Of a stretch of DNA of 64,000 nucleotides, positions 26,612-34,050 are shown in pieces. The DNA is from Aldersonia sp. NBC_00410. Its GTDB lineage: Bacteria > Actinomycetota > Actinomycetes > Mycobacteriales > Mycobacteriaceae. Both the position numbers and the translations under genes were made by a program. How positions within the stretch are numbered: the first letter of the stretch is position 1; the number at the start of each line of letters is the position of its first letter. A model generated the notes under the pieces. It searched no databases. It had not been told where the DNA came from and worked only from the letters and a program-made list of their open reading frames with translations. The stretch covers positions 62,001 to 126,000 of the forward strand of contig NZ_JAPENM010000010.1 in NCBI RefSeq assembly GCF_026342035.1, given 5' to 3'.

Positions 26612-27347
26612 CAAGCCAAGCCTGTACGTCGGCGGGCGTGTGCACGACCAGCACTCCGTCGGGAAGAGCGGGGCGTTCGATCATTACGACCCGAATCCCA
26701 CACGTTCGGGCCGCCGCGAGTTTTGCCTCGGTGAGGGCTCCCCCGCTGTTCTTGGTCACCAGCACATCGATGCGGTGCCTCCGCAGCAGGTCGATCTCGT
26801 GCTCGACGGTGAACGGGCCACGCTCGAGCAGAAGTTCGTGACGGGCCGGGACGGCTCCGGTCGGCGGGTCGATCGCCCGGATGAGAAACCGGACGGTGTC
26901 GATTCCGGCGAACGCCTCGACGCCCTGTCGGCCGATGGTGAGGAATGCGCTCACGCCGTGGGTCGGCACCGCCCGTGCGGCCGCGGCGAGCGAATCGACC
27001 GAGATCCAGCTATCGCCCGGTTGGGCGGTCCAGGGCGGGCGATGCAGTACCAGCGCGGGCACGCCCGCGGCCCGCGCCGCGGCGGCGGTGTTACGGGTGA
27101 TCTGCGCGGCGAAGGGATGGGTGGCGTCGACTATCGCGTCGATTACGTTGTCGGACAACCACTTTTGCAGGCCATCGGTCCCACCGAAGCCGCCGATCCG
27201 CACTTCGCCGGCTGGCAGGACAGGCGCCCGGACCCGCCCGGCGAGCGAGGAAATCACCTCGACGCCGGGCGTTGCGACCAGCGCCTCGGCGAGCACCCGA
27301 CCTTCGCGGGTGCCGCCGAGGATCAGAACGCGACGTGCAGCGATCAG
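26565..27347 (-). CDS. cobK: Precorrin-6A reductase CobK, predicted CTG start
   Basis: The product has 260 residues if it starts at the CTG at 27347. It reduces the corrin macrocycle of precorrin-6A with NADPH. Family motifs are VLILGGTREGRVLAE at the N-terminus, DATHPFAAQIT near residue 85, and VTKNSGGALTEAKL near 205-218. No ATG, GTG or TTG exists in frame between the upstream end of the open frame (27536) and the conserved N-terminus, while CTG overlaps the stop of the preceding gene as CTGA, the same arrangement as the ATGA/GTGA junctions nearby. M. tuberculosis CobK is of similar length. Its 3' end overlaps cobIJ on the opposite strand. Confidence 0.9.
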   Translation of the reverse strand: MIAARRVLILGGTREGRVLAEALVATPGVEVISSLAGRVRAPVLPAGEVRIGGFGGTDGLQKWLSDNVIDAIVDATHPFAAQITRNTAAAARAAGVPALVLHRPPWTAQPGDSWISVDSLAAAARAVPTHGVSAFLTIGRQGVEAFAGIDTVRFLIRAIDPPTGAVPARHELLLERGPFTVEHEIDLLRRHRIDVLVTKNSGGALTEAKLAAARTCGIRVVMIERPALPDGVLVVHTPADVQAWLAMDSAQRPDRGNGGR

Positions 27348-27940
27348 CGCGGAGCCAGGAAGGCGAAGGCCGAATCGACCAGCGGCTGACCACCGACTGC
27401 GATCAGACCGATGAGCGCGCCGATCGCCGCTCCGGGGATGACCCCGACGCCGAGGAAGAACAGGCCGATGCCGGCACCGATCAGCGCGCCGATCGCCGCA
27501 CCCGGCGCCGCCCGGTTCAATTCGTTGTAGAACCACTGCTGCGCGTCGATGTTCTGCAGCGCGGCGTCGGTGGCGCCGACCCCGGGCAGCACGCTCAGCG
27601 TCCGGCCGGCGTTGGAGATGAGCGGTTCTACGGACATCCGCTGACCCGCGATTTCGTAGCCGAGCGGGACCTCGGCGATCAGGACGCCGGAGGGATCGGT
27701 GAGCGTGACGCGGTCACCGACGAGGCGGAACGTGCCCGCGTCGACCGTGGTCGTGATCGCGCGGCCCGCCTGGCTCAGGTAGGTCCGGTAACCGATGCCG
27801 TGGTCGGTGCCAACGTAGGCGGGCGATGCCACCGCGGCGGCCGGCGGGGATGCGACGGGCGCGGCGTTCGCGGTACCGGCCGCGACGGCCACTGCGCCTG
27901 CCGCCAGCACGGCGGTGACGGTCAACTTGCTGAGTTTCAC
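27344..27940 (-). CDS. Exported glycine-zipper protein inside the cobalamin operon
   Basis: The 198-residue product has a signal peptide (KLSKLTVTAVLAAGAVAVAA, cleavage likely after TANA near residue 26). The mature part has a beta-rich domain (TDHGIGYRTYLSQAG, VTLTDPSGVLIAEVPLGYEI, about residues 44-105) and then a glycine-zipper helical region, GAAIGALIGAGIGLFFLGVG and GAAIGALIGLIAVGG (about 148-185). Similar secreted proteins are abundant in Nocardia and Rhodococcus (DUF8020-like; name given from memory). Function is unknown; the zipper suggests membrane association or oligomerisation. It overlaps cobL by 4 bases upstream (ATGA) and cobK by 4 bases downstream (CTGA), the place where M. tuberculosis has cobM. 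Confidence 0.8.
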   Translation of the reverse strand: MKLSKLTVTAVLAAGAVAVAAGTANAAPVASPPAAAVASPAYVGTDHGIGYRTYLSQAGRAITTTVDAGTFRLVGDRVTLTDPSGVLIAEVPLGYEIAGQRMSVEPLISNAGRTLSVLPGVGATDAALQNIDAQQWFYNELNRAAPGAAIGALIGAGIGLFFLGVGVIPGAAIGALIGLIAVGGQPLVDSAFAFLAPR

Positions 27941-29208
27941 AAATCCTCCTGTGTCGGGTGAATGCCGGTCCCCGATTCCGGCGCCCGGCCATTATCGGGC
28001 AAAGACGGCTTATCGGCATAGGCCTGCACGACAGGAAGATGCGGGCGCCATGCGGTGAAGCCTCCGAGCGGCTCGGCACGCTGTACCTGGAGGCGCCGCA
28101 AGCTGCCATTATGCCGCTGCGCCCACGCGACGACGACAGCTTCGGACTCCACGGTCACCGCGTTCGCGACGAGTCGCCCACCGGGTCGCAACCGCTGCCA
28201 GCACGCGTCCAGCAATCCCTCGACGGTGACACCGCCGCCGACGAACACGGCGTCCGGGTCGGGGGCGTCGGCGAACGCGTCCGGCGCACGACCACGCACC
28301 TGGATCGTCGGCACGCCCAGGATTCGCGCGTTCGCCACGATCGTCTCGGCGCGATCATCGCGATGTTCGAAGGCGATGGCACGGCAGTCCGGATGGGTGC
28401 GGGACCACTCGATCGCGATGCTCCCCGAGCCGCCGCCGACGTCCCACAGCAACTCTCCCGGCGCGGGCGCGAGGGCGCACAGGGACAGCGCCCGAATCTC
28501 CGCCTTGGTGAGCTGCCCGTCCCCGCCGTACGTGGTGTCGGGCAGGCCGGGCAAGCGGGTCAGCCGCGGCGTGCCGGGATCGGCACGCACGTCGATTGCG
28601 ACGACGTTGAGCGGATCGACCGGCTCGTCCGGCCACTGTGCGGCGGTCCCGGTGTGGATACGTTCGGCACGGCCGCCGAGTTGTGCCAGTACGCGCATGG
28701 TGGAGCCGCCGAAACCGTTGTCGGCCAGCAGTCCTGCCAGTGCGGCGGGCGACCCGGCGTCGTTGCTCAGCACCAACACTCGGGCGCCGTCGACGATTGT
28801 GGGCAGCACCGTCTCGACCGGTCGGGCGACCATACTGAGCACGGGCGTCGAGGCCAACGGCCAGCCGAGCCGGGCGCAGGCCAACGATGCCGACGACGGC
28901 TGCGACAGCACATGCAACCGCTCGGGCCCGAACAGTCGCGCGAGGGTGACGCCGATGCCGTGGAACATCGGGTCGCCGCTGGCGAGCACGCCGATGCGTC
29001 GATCATCGTGTGCGGCAAACAGTCCCGGTAACTCGGGGAGCAGCGGCGAGGGCCAGGACACGCGCAGCGCGTCGGTGGGTGGCACGAGGTCGAGCTGACG
29101 CTGCGAACCGAACAGCACCTCGCACGCCGTGATTGCTTCCTGCGTCGCGACGGGGAGGCCCGGCCATCCGTCTGCACCGATCCCGGCGACCAGAATGCGG
29201 TCGCTCAT
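27937..29208 (-). CDS. cobL: Precorrin-6Y C5,15-methyltransferase (decarboxylating) CobL
   Basis: The 423-residue product is bifunctional. The N-terminal tetrapyrrole methylase domain (residues 1 to about 200, ILVAGIGADGWPGL and VLASGDPMFHGIG) methylates C-5. The C-terminal domain (about 225-400, LLWDVGGGSGSIAIEW as the SAM-binding loop, then FVGGGVTVEGLLDACW) methylates C-15 and decarboxylates, yielding precorrin-8X. The ATG at 29208 overlaps the stop of the SDR gene as ATGA, settling a start 26 codons inside the open frame. Gene order SDR-cobL is as in M. tuberculosis (Rv2073c-Rv2072c). Confidence 0.95.
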   Translation of the reverse strand: MSDRILVAGIGADGWPGLPVATQEAITACEVLFGSQRQLDLVPPTDALRVSWPSPLLPELPGLFAAHDDRRIGVLASGDPMFHGIGVTLARLFGPERLHVLSQPSSASLACARLGWPLASTPVLSMVARPVETVLPTIVDGARVLVLSNDAGSPAALAGLLADNGFGGSTMRVLAQLGGRAERIHTGTAAQWPDEPVDPLNVVAIDVRADPGTPRLTRLPGLPDTTYGGDGQLTKAEIRALSLCALAPAPGELLWDVGGGSGSIAIEWSRTHPDCRAIAFEHRDDRAETIVANARILGVPTIQVRGRAPDAFADAPDPDAVFVGGGVTVEGLLDACWQRLRPGGRLVANAVTVESEAVVVAWAQRHNGSLRRLQVQRAEPLGGFTAWRPHLPVVQAYADKPSLPDNGRAPESGTGIHPTQEDL

Positions 29209-29957
29209 CGCGGCAGCCGTCGCCAGACCGCCTGCGGGAGTAGCCGCATCCCGAAGAACACCGGCCGCAATACGCCGCGCACCCACACCCGCGGCGACTT
29301 TCGGCGCAGGCCGCGCACCACGGCGTCGGCGACCTGATCGGGTGTGCTGGAAAACGGTGCGGGGCTCATGCCCTCGGTCATCCGGCCGATGACGAACCCG
29401 GATTGCACAATGAGCAGGTGTACGCCGGTGCCGTGCAGGGCGTCGGCGAGTCCACTGGCGAACCCGTCGAGCCCGGCTTTGGCGGAGCCGTACACGTAGT
29501 TGGCGCGCCGGACGCGAATTCCGGCCACGGATGAGAACACCACGATCCGGCCCTCCCCGCGTCGACGCATCCGGTCGGCCAGCAGGGTGAGCATGGTGAC
29601 CTGAGCGACGTAGTCGGTGTGCACGATCGCGGCGGCATAGGCGGAATCGGTCTCGGCGCGAGCCTGATCGCCGAGCACCCCGTACGCGAGCACGACCGTG
29701 TCCAGCGGGCCGTAGTCGCGTTCGAGGGCATCGAGCAGAGCGGCGTGCCGGTCGGTGGCATCGGCGTCGAACTCCACCGTCGAGACCTTCGCGGCGCCAG
29801 CCGCTTCGACTCTGGCCACCTCGTCGGCGAGCTCGTCACTGCGCCGCGCGGCGAGGATCACCTCGCGGCCGGGCGCCAGGCGCACCGCCACCTCGAGTCC
29901 GATCTCGCTGCGCCCGCCGAGAATCACCAGTGGTCCGTTACCGCCCGCGTCGCTCAC
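29205..29957 (-). CDS. Short-chain dehydrogenase/reductase, Rv2073c homologue
   Basis: The 250-residue product is a Rossmann-fold SDR. The cofactor loop is ILGGRSEIG near residues 11-19, the catalytic Ser is in [10 protein letters not shown] near 137-146 and the YxxxK pair is YGSAK near 155-159. It resembles the DprE2-like group of decaprenylphosphoryl-keto-pentose reductases in layout, but DprE1 is not adjacent, so the substrate stays open. The GTG at 29957 is 30 bases from the divergent split-barrel gene and begins the operon that includes cobL, the exported protein and cobK. Confidence 0.85.
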   Translation of the reverse strand: MSDAGGNGPLVILGGRSEIGLEVAVRLAPGREVILAARRSDELADEVARVEAAGAAKVSTVEFDADATDRHAALLDALERDYGPLDTVVLAYGVLGDQARAETDSAYAAAIVHTDYVAQVTMLTLLADRMRRRGEGRIVVFSSVAGIRVRRANYVYGSAKAGLDGFASGLADALHGTGVHLLIVQSGFVIGRMTEGMSPAPFSSTPDQVADAVVRGLRRKSPRVWVRGVLRPVFFGMRLLPQAVWRRLPR

Positions 29958-29975
29958 CGGTTCAGTGTGCTCGAT

Positions 29976-29981
29976 TATCGT
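29976..29981 (+). promoter_or_regulatory. -10 element TATCGT, leaderless start of the Rv2074-like gene
   Basis: TATCGT is followed by 6 bases and the ATG at 29988. The whole divergent space to the SDR gene is 30 bases, so the two promoters must overlap the opposite coding region. Confidence 0.4.
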
Positions 29982-29987
29982 CGGACC

Positions 29988-30392
29988 ATGCCGTCCACCC
30001 CCGAGGATCTCAACGACGCCGCGCTCGAATTCTTGCTCGAACGCCATATCGCGACCCTGACGACCCTGCGCGCCGACGGCACCCCGCATGTCGTCGCGGC
30101 CGGATTCACCTGGGATCCCGATGCGGGCAAAGCGCGGGTGATCACCAGCGACGGCACCCAGAAGGTGCGCAATGCCGAACGCGGTGGGTACGCCGCAGTC
30201 AATCAGGTGGACGGCGCCCGGTGGCTCACGCTGGAGGGCGCGGCGAAAGTGCTCCGCGATCCGGCGAGTGTGCGTGATGCCGAGCAGCGCTACGCCGGGC
30301 GGTATCGGGTGCCGCGGGAGAACCCGCGGCGGGTGGTCATCGAGATCGATGTGACTCGGGTGCTGGGGTCGCAGTCACTGCGTGGGCGCTGA
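29988..30392 (+). CDS. F420-dependent split-barrel reductase, Rv2074 homologue
   Basis: The 134-residue product is a PPOX/split-barrel protein matching the Rv2074 position and size. It carries [21 protein letters not shown] (in part [12 protein letters not shown]), [12 protein letters not shown] and [14 protein letters not shown], where the lysine and arginine bind the cofactor phosphate. Rv2074 was shown to act as an F420-dependent biliverdin reductase, and the arrangement suggests the same cofactor here. It is divergent from the SDR-cobL operon and convergent with the mycothiol-type isomerase 6 bases downstream. Confidence 0.87.
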   Translation: MPSTPEDLNDAALEFLLERHIATLTTLRADGTPHVVAAGFTWDPDAGKARVITSDGTQKVRNAERGGYAAVNQVDGARWLTLEGAAKVLRDPASVRDAEQRYAGRYRVPRENPRRVVIEIDVTRVLGSQSLRGR

Positions 30393-30398
30393 GCACGG

Positions 30399-31148
30399 TC
30401 AGAACCGTGTGCAGTCGAGGAAGTCCGCGGCCACCTGCTCGTCGCCGAACACCGTCACGGTGCTCAGTTCGCGGCGTCGCCAGAGCAAGAGCAACAACTC
30501 CTCGGCGGTACCGCGCAGTGCCACGGTGGCCTTTTCGTGACCGTGTCTGGTGCGCACACCGTCGGGGCCGAGTTCGAGCAGCCACTCGGCGTCCGGGGTG
30601 TCGGTGCCGTGAATATGAATCGTCTTGCCGTGTAGCGACTCCGGCAACTCGGGCATCCGGTGTCGGTACATCAGCGCGGTCAGCTCGTCGATCCCGTCGG
30701 CGGCGCTCACGGGGTCGGCCGCCGCGGGCGCCGGGCCGCCCGCGGCATGCACCGCGTCCGCCGCGTCGAACCGATGCACCGTGACCTCGTGCGCCTGCCT
30801 GCGAATCCACCAGCCGACGGTCTGCCGGCCGATGAACGACTGCGCCGGCGTCGCCGGATCGACAGCAGACAGCCGTTCGATCACCGCGTCGAGTGATTCC
30901 CGATACGCGGCAAGACATTCCGGACCGTGCGGCAATGACGGGGCGGCCGGTGCCGGGTCACCGTCCGGGTCGGCATCCAACCGGGTGACCACCCAGCGGT
31001 GCACCCGGCCGGTGTGCCGCACGACGTTCTCCAGCGTCCACCCCGGCACGGTCGGCACCGGCGCGTCGAGCCGATCGGCGGGCATGGCCGCGATCCGGTC
31101 TCCTTCGGCGCGCAGTGTGCGGGCGAGGGTCTCGAGCGGCGCCATCAT
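30399..31148 (-). CDS. Mycothiol-dependent maleylpyruvate isomerase-family protein
   Basis: The 249-residue product has the DinB-like four-helix MDMPI_N domain with metal-ligand histidine in VPGWTLENVVRHTGRVHRW (in part VVRHTGRVHRW, near residue 44) and RRQAHEVTVHRFDA (near 115-128), the usual H-E/H-H set. A C-terminal SCP2-like beta domain (residues about 160-249) has KTIHIHGTDT and RGTAEELLLLLWRR. Family members use mycothiol as a cofactor, but the reaction here is unknown. The start overlaps the pepE stop by 4 bases, so it is co-translated with pepE. Confidence 0.85.
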   Translation of the reverse strand: MMAPLETLARTLRAEGDRIAAMPADRLDAPVPTVPGWTLENVVRHTGRVHRWVVTRLDADPDGDPAPAAPSLPHGPECLAAYRESLDAVIERLSAVDPATPAQSFIGRQTVGWWIRRQAHEVTVHRFDAADAVHAAGGPAPAAADPVSAADGIDELTALMYRHRMPELPESLHGKTIHIHGTDTPDAEWLLELGPDGVRTRHGHEKATVALRGTAEELLLLLWRRRELSTVTVFGDEQVAADFLDCTRF

Positions 31149-32290
31149 CCGGGGAGCACGACCAGTTCGTGCGGGCGGGTGTTCATCGGTTCGCAGCCGT
31201 CGTCGGTCACCACCACGATGTCCTCGATCCGGGCACCCCAGTCACCGCGGAAGTAGATCCCGGGCTCGACGCTGAAGGCCATGCCGGGCGCGAGCACGAT
31301 GTCGTTGCCGGACACGATGTAGGGCTCCTCGTGCACGGACAAGCCGATCCCGTGCCCGGTGCGGTGCACGAAGTACTCCCCCAGGCCCTCCGCGACGAGC
31401 AGGTCACGGGCCGCTGCGTCGATCTCTTCCGCCGTCACGCCGGGACGGACAGCCGCGACGGCAGCCTGTTGGGCGCGCTGCAGCGCCTCGTACTGGGTCG
31501 CGACCGGGCCCTGCGGCGATGACCCGATCGCATAGGTCCGCGTGGAGTCCGAGTTGTAACCGGGGGCGACCGGCCCGCCGATGTCGATCACGACGATGTC
31601 GCCCGGCTCGATCACCCGGTCGGACACCTCGTGGTGCGGGTTGGCCCCGTTGGGTCCCGAGCCCACGATGATGAACTCGGCGTGGGTGTGGCCCTCCTCG
31701 ACGATCGCACGGTCGATATCGGCCGCCACCTCCGCCTCGGTGCGTCCGGACCGCAGCCACTCGGCCATCCGGGCGTGCACCCGGTCGATCGCCTGGCCGG
31801 CGCGGCGCAACGCGTCGATCTCGCTTGCGTCCTTGACCATTCGCAGCTCCCGCAGCACACCGGTGGCCAGCACCGGCAAGGAGCCGAGGGTGTCGGCAAG
31901 CGGAATGAGGTGCAGGGCGGGCATCGCCTCCGCCACTGCCGCCCGCGCACCGCCGAGCAGCTCCGCGACGACGGCGTAGACGTCCTGGCCATCGACCCAG
32001 TCGCGCAACTCGAGTCCGAGCTCGGCCGCCGCGGAATCGGCGAGTCCGGCGAGCTCGAGCTTCGGCACGACCACGGTCGGCTTCGCGCCACTTGCCGGCA
32101 CAACCAGGCAGGTGAGCCGCTCGTAGGACTGAGCGCGGGAGCCGAGCATGTACTGCAGATCCGGTCCCGGTGTGATCAGCAGGCCGTCCAGACCCGACTT
32201 GCCTGCGATGGCGGCTGCGCGCTCGAGCCGGTCACCGTAGACGGCAGAAGGGAATCGACTCGACCCGCTCTGGTCGGATGCGGTGCTCAT
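31145..32290 (-). CDS. pepE: Xaa-Pro dipeptidase/aminopeptidase (PepE)
   Basis: The 381-residue product is an M24 metallopeptidase cleaving Xaa-Pro bonds. The N-terminal creatinase-like domain spans about residues 15-150. The pita-bread catalytic domain shows the five metal ligands in VVIDIGGP and [11 protein letters not shown] (two Asp), [12 protein letters not shown] (His), SVEPGIY (Glu) and RIEDIVVV (Glu). Position and length match Rv2089c. The ATG at 32290 has a TAGCCT -10 element 6 bases before it and no ribosome binding site, so a leaderless mRNA is likely. It is back to back with the exonuclease gene. Confidence 0.93.
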   Translation of the reverse strand: MSTASDQSGSSRFPSAVYGDRLERAAAIAGKSGLDGLLITPGPDLQYMLGSRAQSYERLTCLVVPASGAKPTVVVPKLELAGLADSAAAELGLELRDWVDGQDVYAVVAELLGGARAAVAEAMPALHLIPLADTLGSLPVLATGVLRELRMVKDASEIDALRRAGQAIDRVHARMAEWLRSGRTEAEVAADIDRAIVEEGHTHAEFIIVGSGPNGANPHHEVSDRVIEPGDIVVIDIGGPVAPGYNSDSTRTYAIGSSPQGPVATQYEALQRAQQAAVAAVRPGVTAEEIDAAARDLLVAEGLGEYFVHRTGHGIGLSVHEEPYIVSGNDIVLAPGMAFSVEPGIYFRGDWGARIEDIVVVTDDGCEPMNTRPHELVVLPG

Positions 32291-32296
32291 GGCCTC

Positions 32297-32302
32297 AGGC
32301 TA
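32297..32302 (-). promoter_or_regulatory. -10 element TAGCCT, leaderless start of pepE
   Basis: TAGCCT on the minus strand, 6 bases before the ATG at 32290. It lies only 12 bases from the oppositely facing -10 of the exonuclease gene. Confidence 0.45.
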
Positions 32303-32314
32303 GTGGGATACACC

Positions 32315-32320
32315 TAGGCT
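32315..32320 (+). promoter_or_regulatory. -10 element TAGGCT, leaderless start of the exonuclease gene
   Basis: TAGGCT is followed by 8 bases and the ATG at 32329. The -35 position would fall inside the pepE promoter and start codon. Confidence 0.45.
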
Positions 32321-32328
32321 TGGGCAGC

Positions 32329-33276
32329 ATGAGCGGACCTTTGCTCCTACTCGACGGCGCGAGCCTGTGGTTTCGGGCCTTTCACGCCATCCCGGACTCG
32401 ATCACCGCACCGGACGGGCGCGCGGTCAACGCGGTGCGCGGCTTCACCGACATGGTGGCGGCACTCATCAACCGCCACCAGCCCTCCCGGCTGGTGGTGT
32501 GCCTCGACCTCGACTGGCGGCCGCAGTTCCGGGTGGATGCGGTGCCCTCCTACAAGGCGCACCGGCTCGACACCACGTCCGGCGCGGCGCCCGGTGCCGA
32601 AGAGGTGCCGGATCTGCTGACGCCCCAGGTGGACATGATCCTGGCGGTGCTGGCGGCAGCCGGTATCGCCACGGCCGGCGCCGAGGGGCTGGAAGCCGAC
32701 GACGTGCTCGGCACCTTGAGCGCGCGCGAGCAGACCGACGAGGTCGTGGTGGTGAGCGGCGACCGCGACCTGCTGCAGCTCGTCCGCGACGAACCGGGTC
32801 CGCCGGTCCGCGTGTTCTATGTCGGCCGTGGGCTGGCCAAGGCCGAATTGTTCGGTCCCGCAGAGGTCGCGGCGAAATACGGTGTCCCGGTCGAGAACGC
32901 CGGCCCGGCCTACGCCGATCTGGCCACGCTGCGCGGTGATGCGTCCGACGGACTGCCGGGGGTGAAGGGCGTCGGCGAGAAATCGGCGTCGGTGCTGATC
33001 CTGCGGTTCGGGAGCCTGGAAGCGTTGCGCGACGCCGCCCTCGATCCAGGTTCGGATATGGCACAGGGCATGCGGGCCAAGCTCGCGGCCGCGGCGGACT
33101 ATCTCGACGCGGCGGCCCCGGTGGTGCGGGTCGTGTGCGATGCCGAGGTGATGCTGTCCGGGCCGGACGTGCTACCCGCGACACCCGCGGATCCCGACCG
33201 GCTCTACCAACTCGCCGCCGAGTACAACGCCGAGAGTCCGATCACGCGGCTCGTCGCGGCGATGGCGGAGCGCTGA
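32329..33276 (+). CDS. 5'-3' exonuclease (Rv2090-like, PolA-N-type)
   Basis: The 315-residue product has a PIN-like 5'-3' exonuclease fold as in the N-terminal domain of DNA polymerase I. Acidic metal ligands appear in [15 protein letters not shown] (Asp9), [11 protein letters not shown] (near 62), [13 protein letters not shown] (near 120-132) and [11 protein letters not shown] (near 140-150). The helix-hairpin-helix region is [21 protein letters not shown] (in part [12 protein letters not shown], near 205-217). It probably acts on flaps or RNA primers in replication or repair as a stand-alone nuclease. Matches Rv2090 in position. Confidence 0.9.
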   Translation: MSGPLLLLDGASLWFRAFHAIPDSITAPDGRAVNAVRGFTDMVAALINRHQPSRLVVCLDLDWRPQFRVDAVPSYKAHRLDTTSGAAPGAEEVPDLLTPQVDMILAVLAAAGIATAGAEGLEADDVLGTLSAREQTDEVVVVSGDRDLLQLVRDEPGPPVRVFYVGRGLAKAELFGPAEVAAKYGVPVENAGPAYADLATLRGDASDGLPGVKGVGEKSASVLILRFGSLEALRDAALDPGSDMAQGMRAKLAAAADYLDAAAPVVRVVCDAEVMLSGPDVLPATPADPDRLYQLAAEYNAESPITRLVAAMAER

Positions 33277-33282
33277 CCCGAC

Positions 33283-33969
33283 TCAGCTCGGTCGGCCTAC
33301 CTCGTAGGTGCCGTCGTCATCGACGAAAGTGACCGTGACAGAACGGCTTTCCCCGTCGATGGTGACGGTGCAGCTGAAGGTGTCGTCCTTCTTCACCTTT
33401 TGCCCCGCCGGACAACTCGCGTCGGCGACATTCTGCAGGCCGTAACTCTCGGTCAGCACCTGGGTCACCCCCGCCTCGGCGGCCTGCCTATCGAGCGTGC
33501 TGCTCGCGGCGAAGTAGTAGATCGCGCCGACACCGACTCCGACGACGATGAGCACCGCCAACACTATGAACAGCGGGGTCCGCGAACGCTTACCGCCGTC
33601 GGCCGGCGTCGGCGGCACCTCGCCGTACCCGTAAGGCTGTGCTTGACCGTAAGGCTGCGTGCCGTACGGCTGAGCGGTGCCGTAGGGCTGTTGCGGCCAT
33701 TGCTGTGGGTAGGGCTGATCCGCGTACTGTCCCGGCTGCCAATGTTGTTGTGGACCAGGCTGTTGCGGCCATTGCTGTTGACCGGGCCATGGCGCGCCGT
33801 GCCCGGGTTGCCCGCCGGTCCACGGCTGCTGTGGGGGCTGTTGCGGCGCTTGCTGCCAGGACTGGTCGGGCGGAGTGGGTGGTGGGTCCGCGTCACCCTG
33901 CCCGCCGGTCGAGGGCGGTGTGGGCCGGGACCACTGCGCGTGATCGTCCGGCTCGCGTGGATCGGTCAT
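33283..33969 (-). CDS. Pro/Gln-rich membrane protein with C-terminal DUF4333 domain
   Basis: The 228-residue product matches Rv2091c in position and layout. Residues 1-125 are cytoplasmic, disordered and rich in Pro, Gln and Trp, with repeated QPYG units (about 92-115). A single transmembrane helix follows (FIVLAVLIVVGVGVGAIYYF, about 133-152). The outer part is a DUF4333 domain with a cysteine pair (ASCPAGQKV and FSCTVTI) likely forming a disulfide. Function unknown; it may be an envelope-associated factor. The ATG at 33969 follows GGGAGGCGGGAG. It converges with the exonuclease gene 6 bases away. Confidence 0.85.
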   Translation of the reverse strand: MTDPREPDDHAQWSRPTPPSTGGQGDADPPPTPPDQSWQQAPQQPPQQPWTGGQPGHGAPWPGQQQWPQQPGPQQHWQPGQYADQPYPQQWPQQPYGTAQPYGTQPYGQAQPYGYGEVPPTPADGGKRSRTPLFIVLAVLIVVGVGVGAIYYFAASSTLDRQAAEAGVTQVLTESYGLQNVADASCPAGQKVKKDDTFSCTVTIDGESRSVTVTFVDDDGTYEVGRPS

Positions 33970-34050
33970 CTCCCGCCTCCCTCGCTCGTGCTGCCTCGCA
34001 TCACGGTAACCCGCCGGCCCCAGCGGATTCCGCGGCCGGTGGATCTCGCC

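Noticed and set aside
26565-27536. ATG at 27536 as the cobK start
   Set aside because: It would add about 63 residues of antisense-like, Arg-rich sequence overlapping the exported protein gene; CTG at 27347 fits the family length and operon junction.
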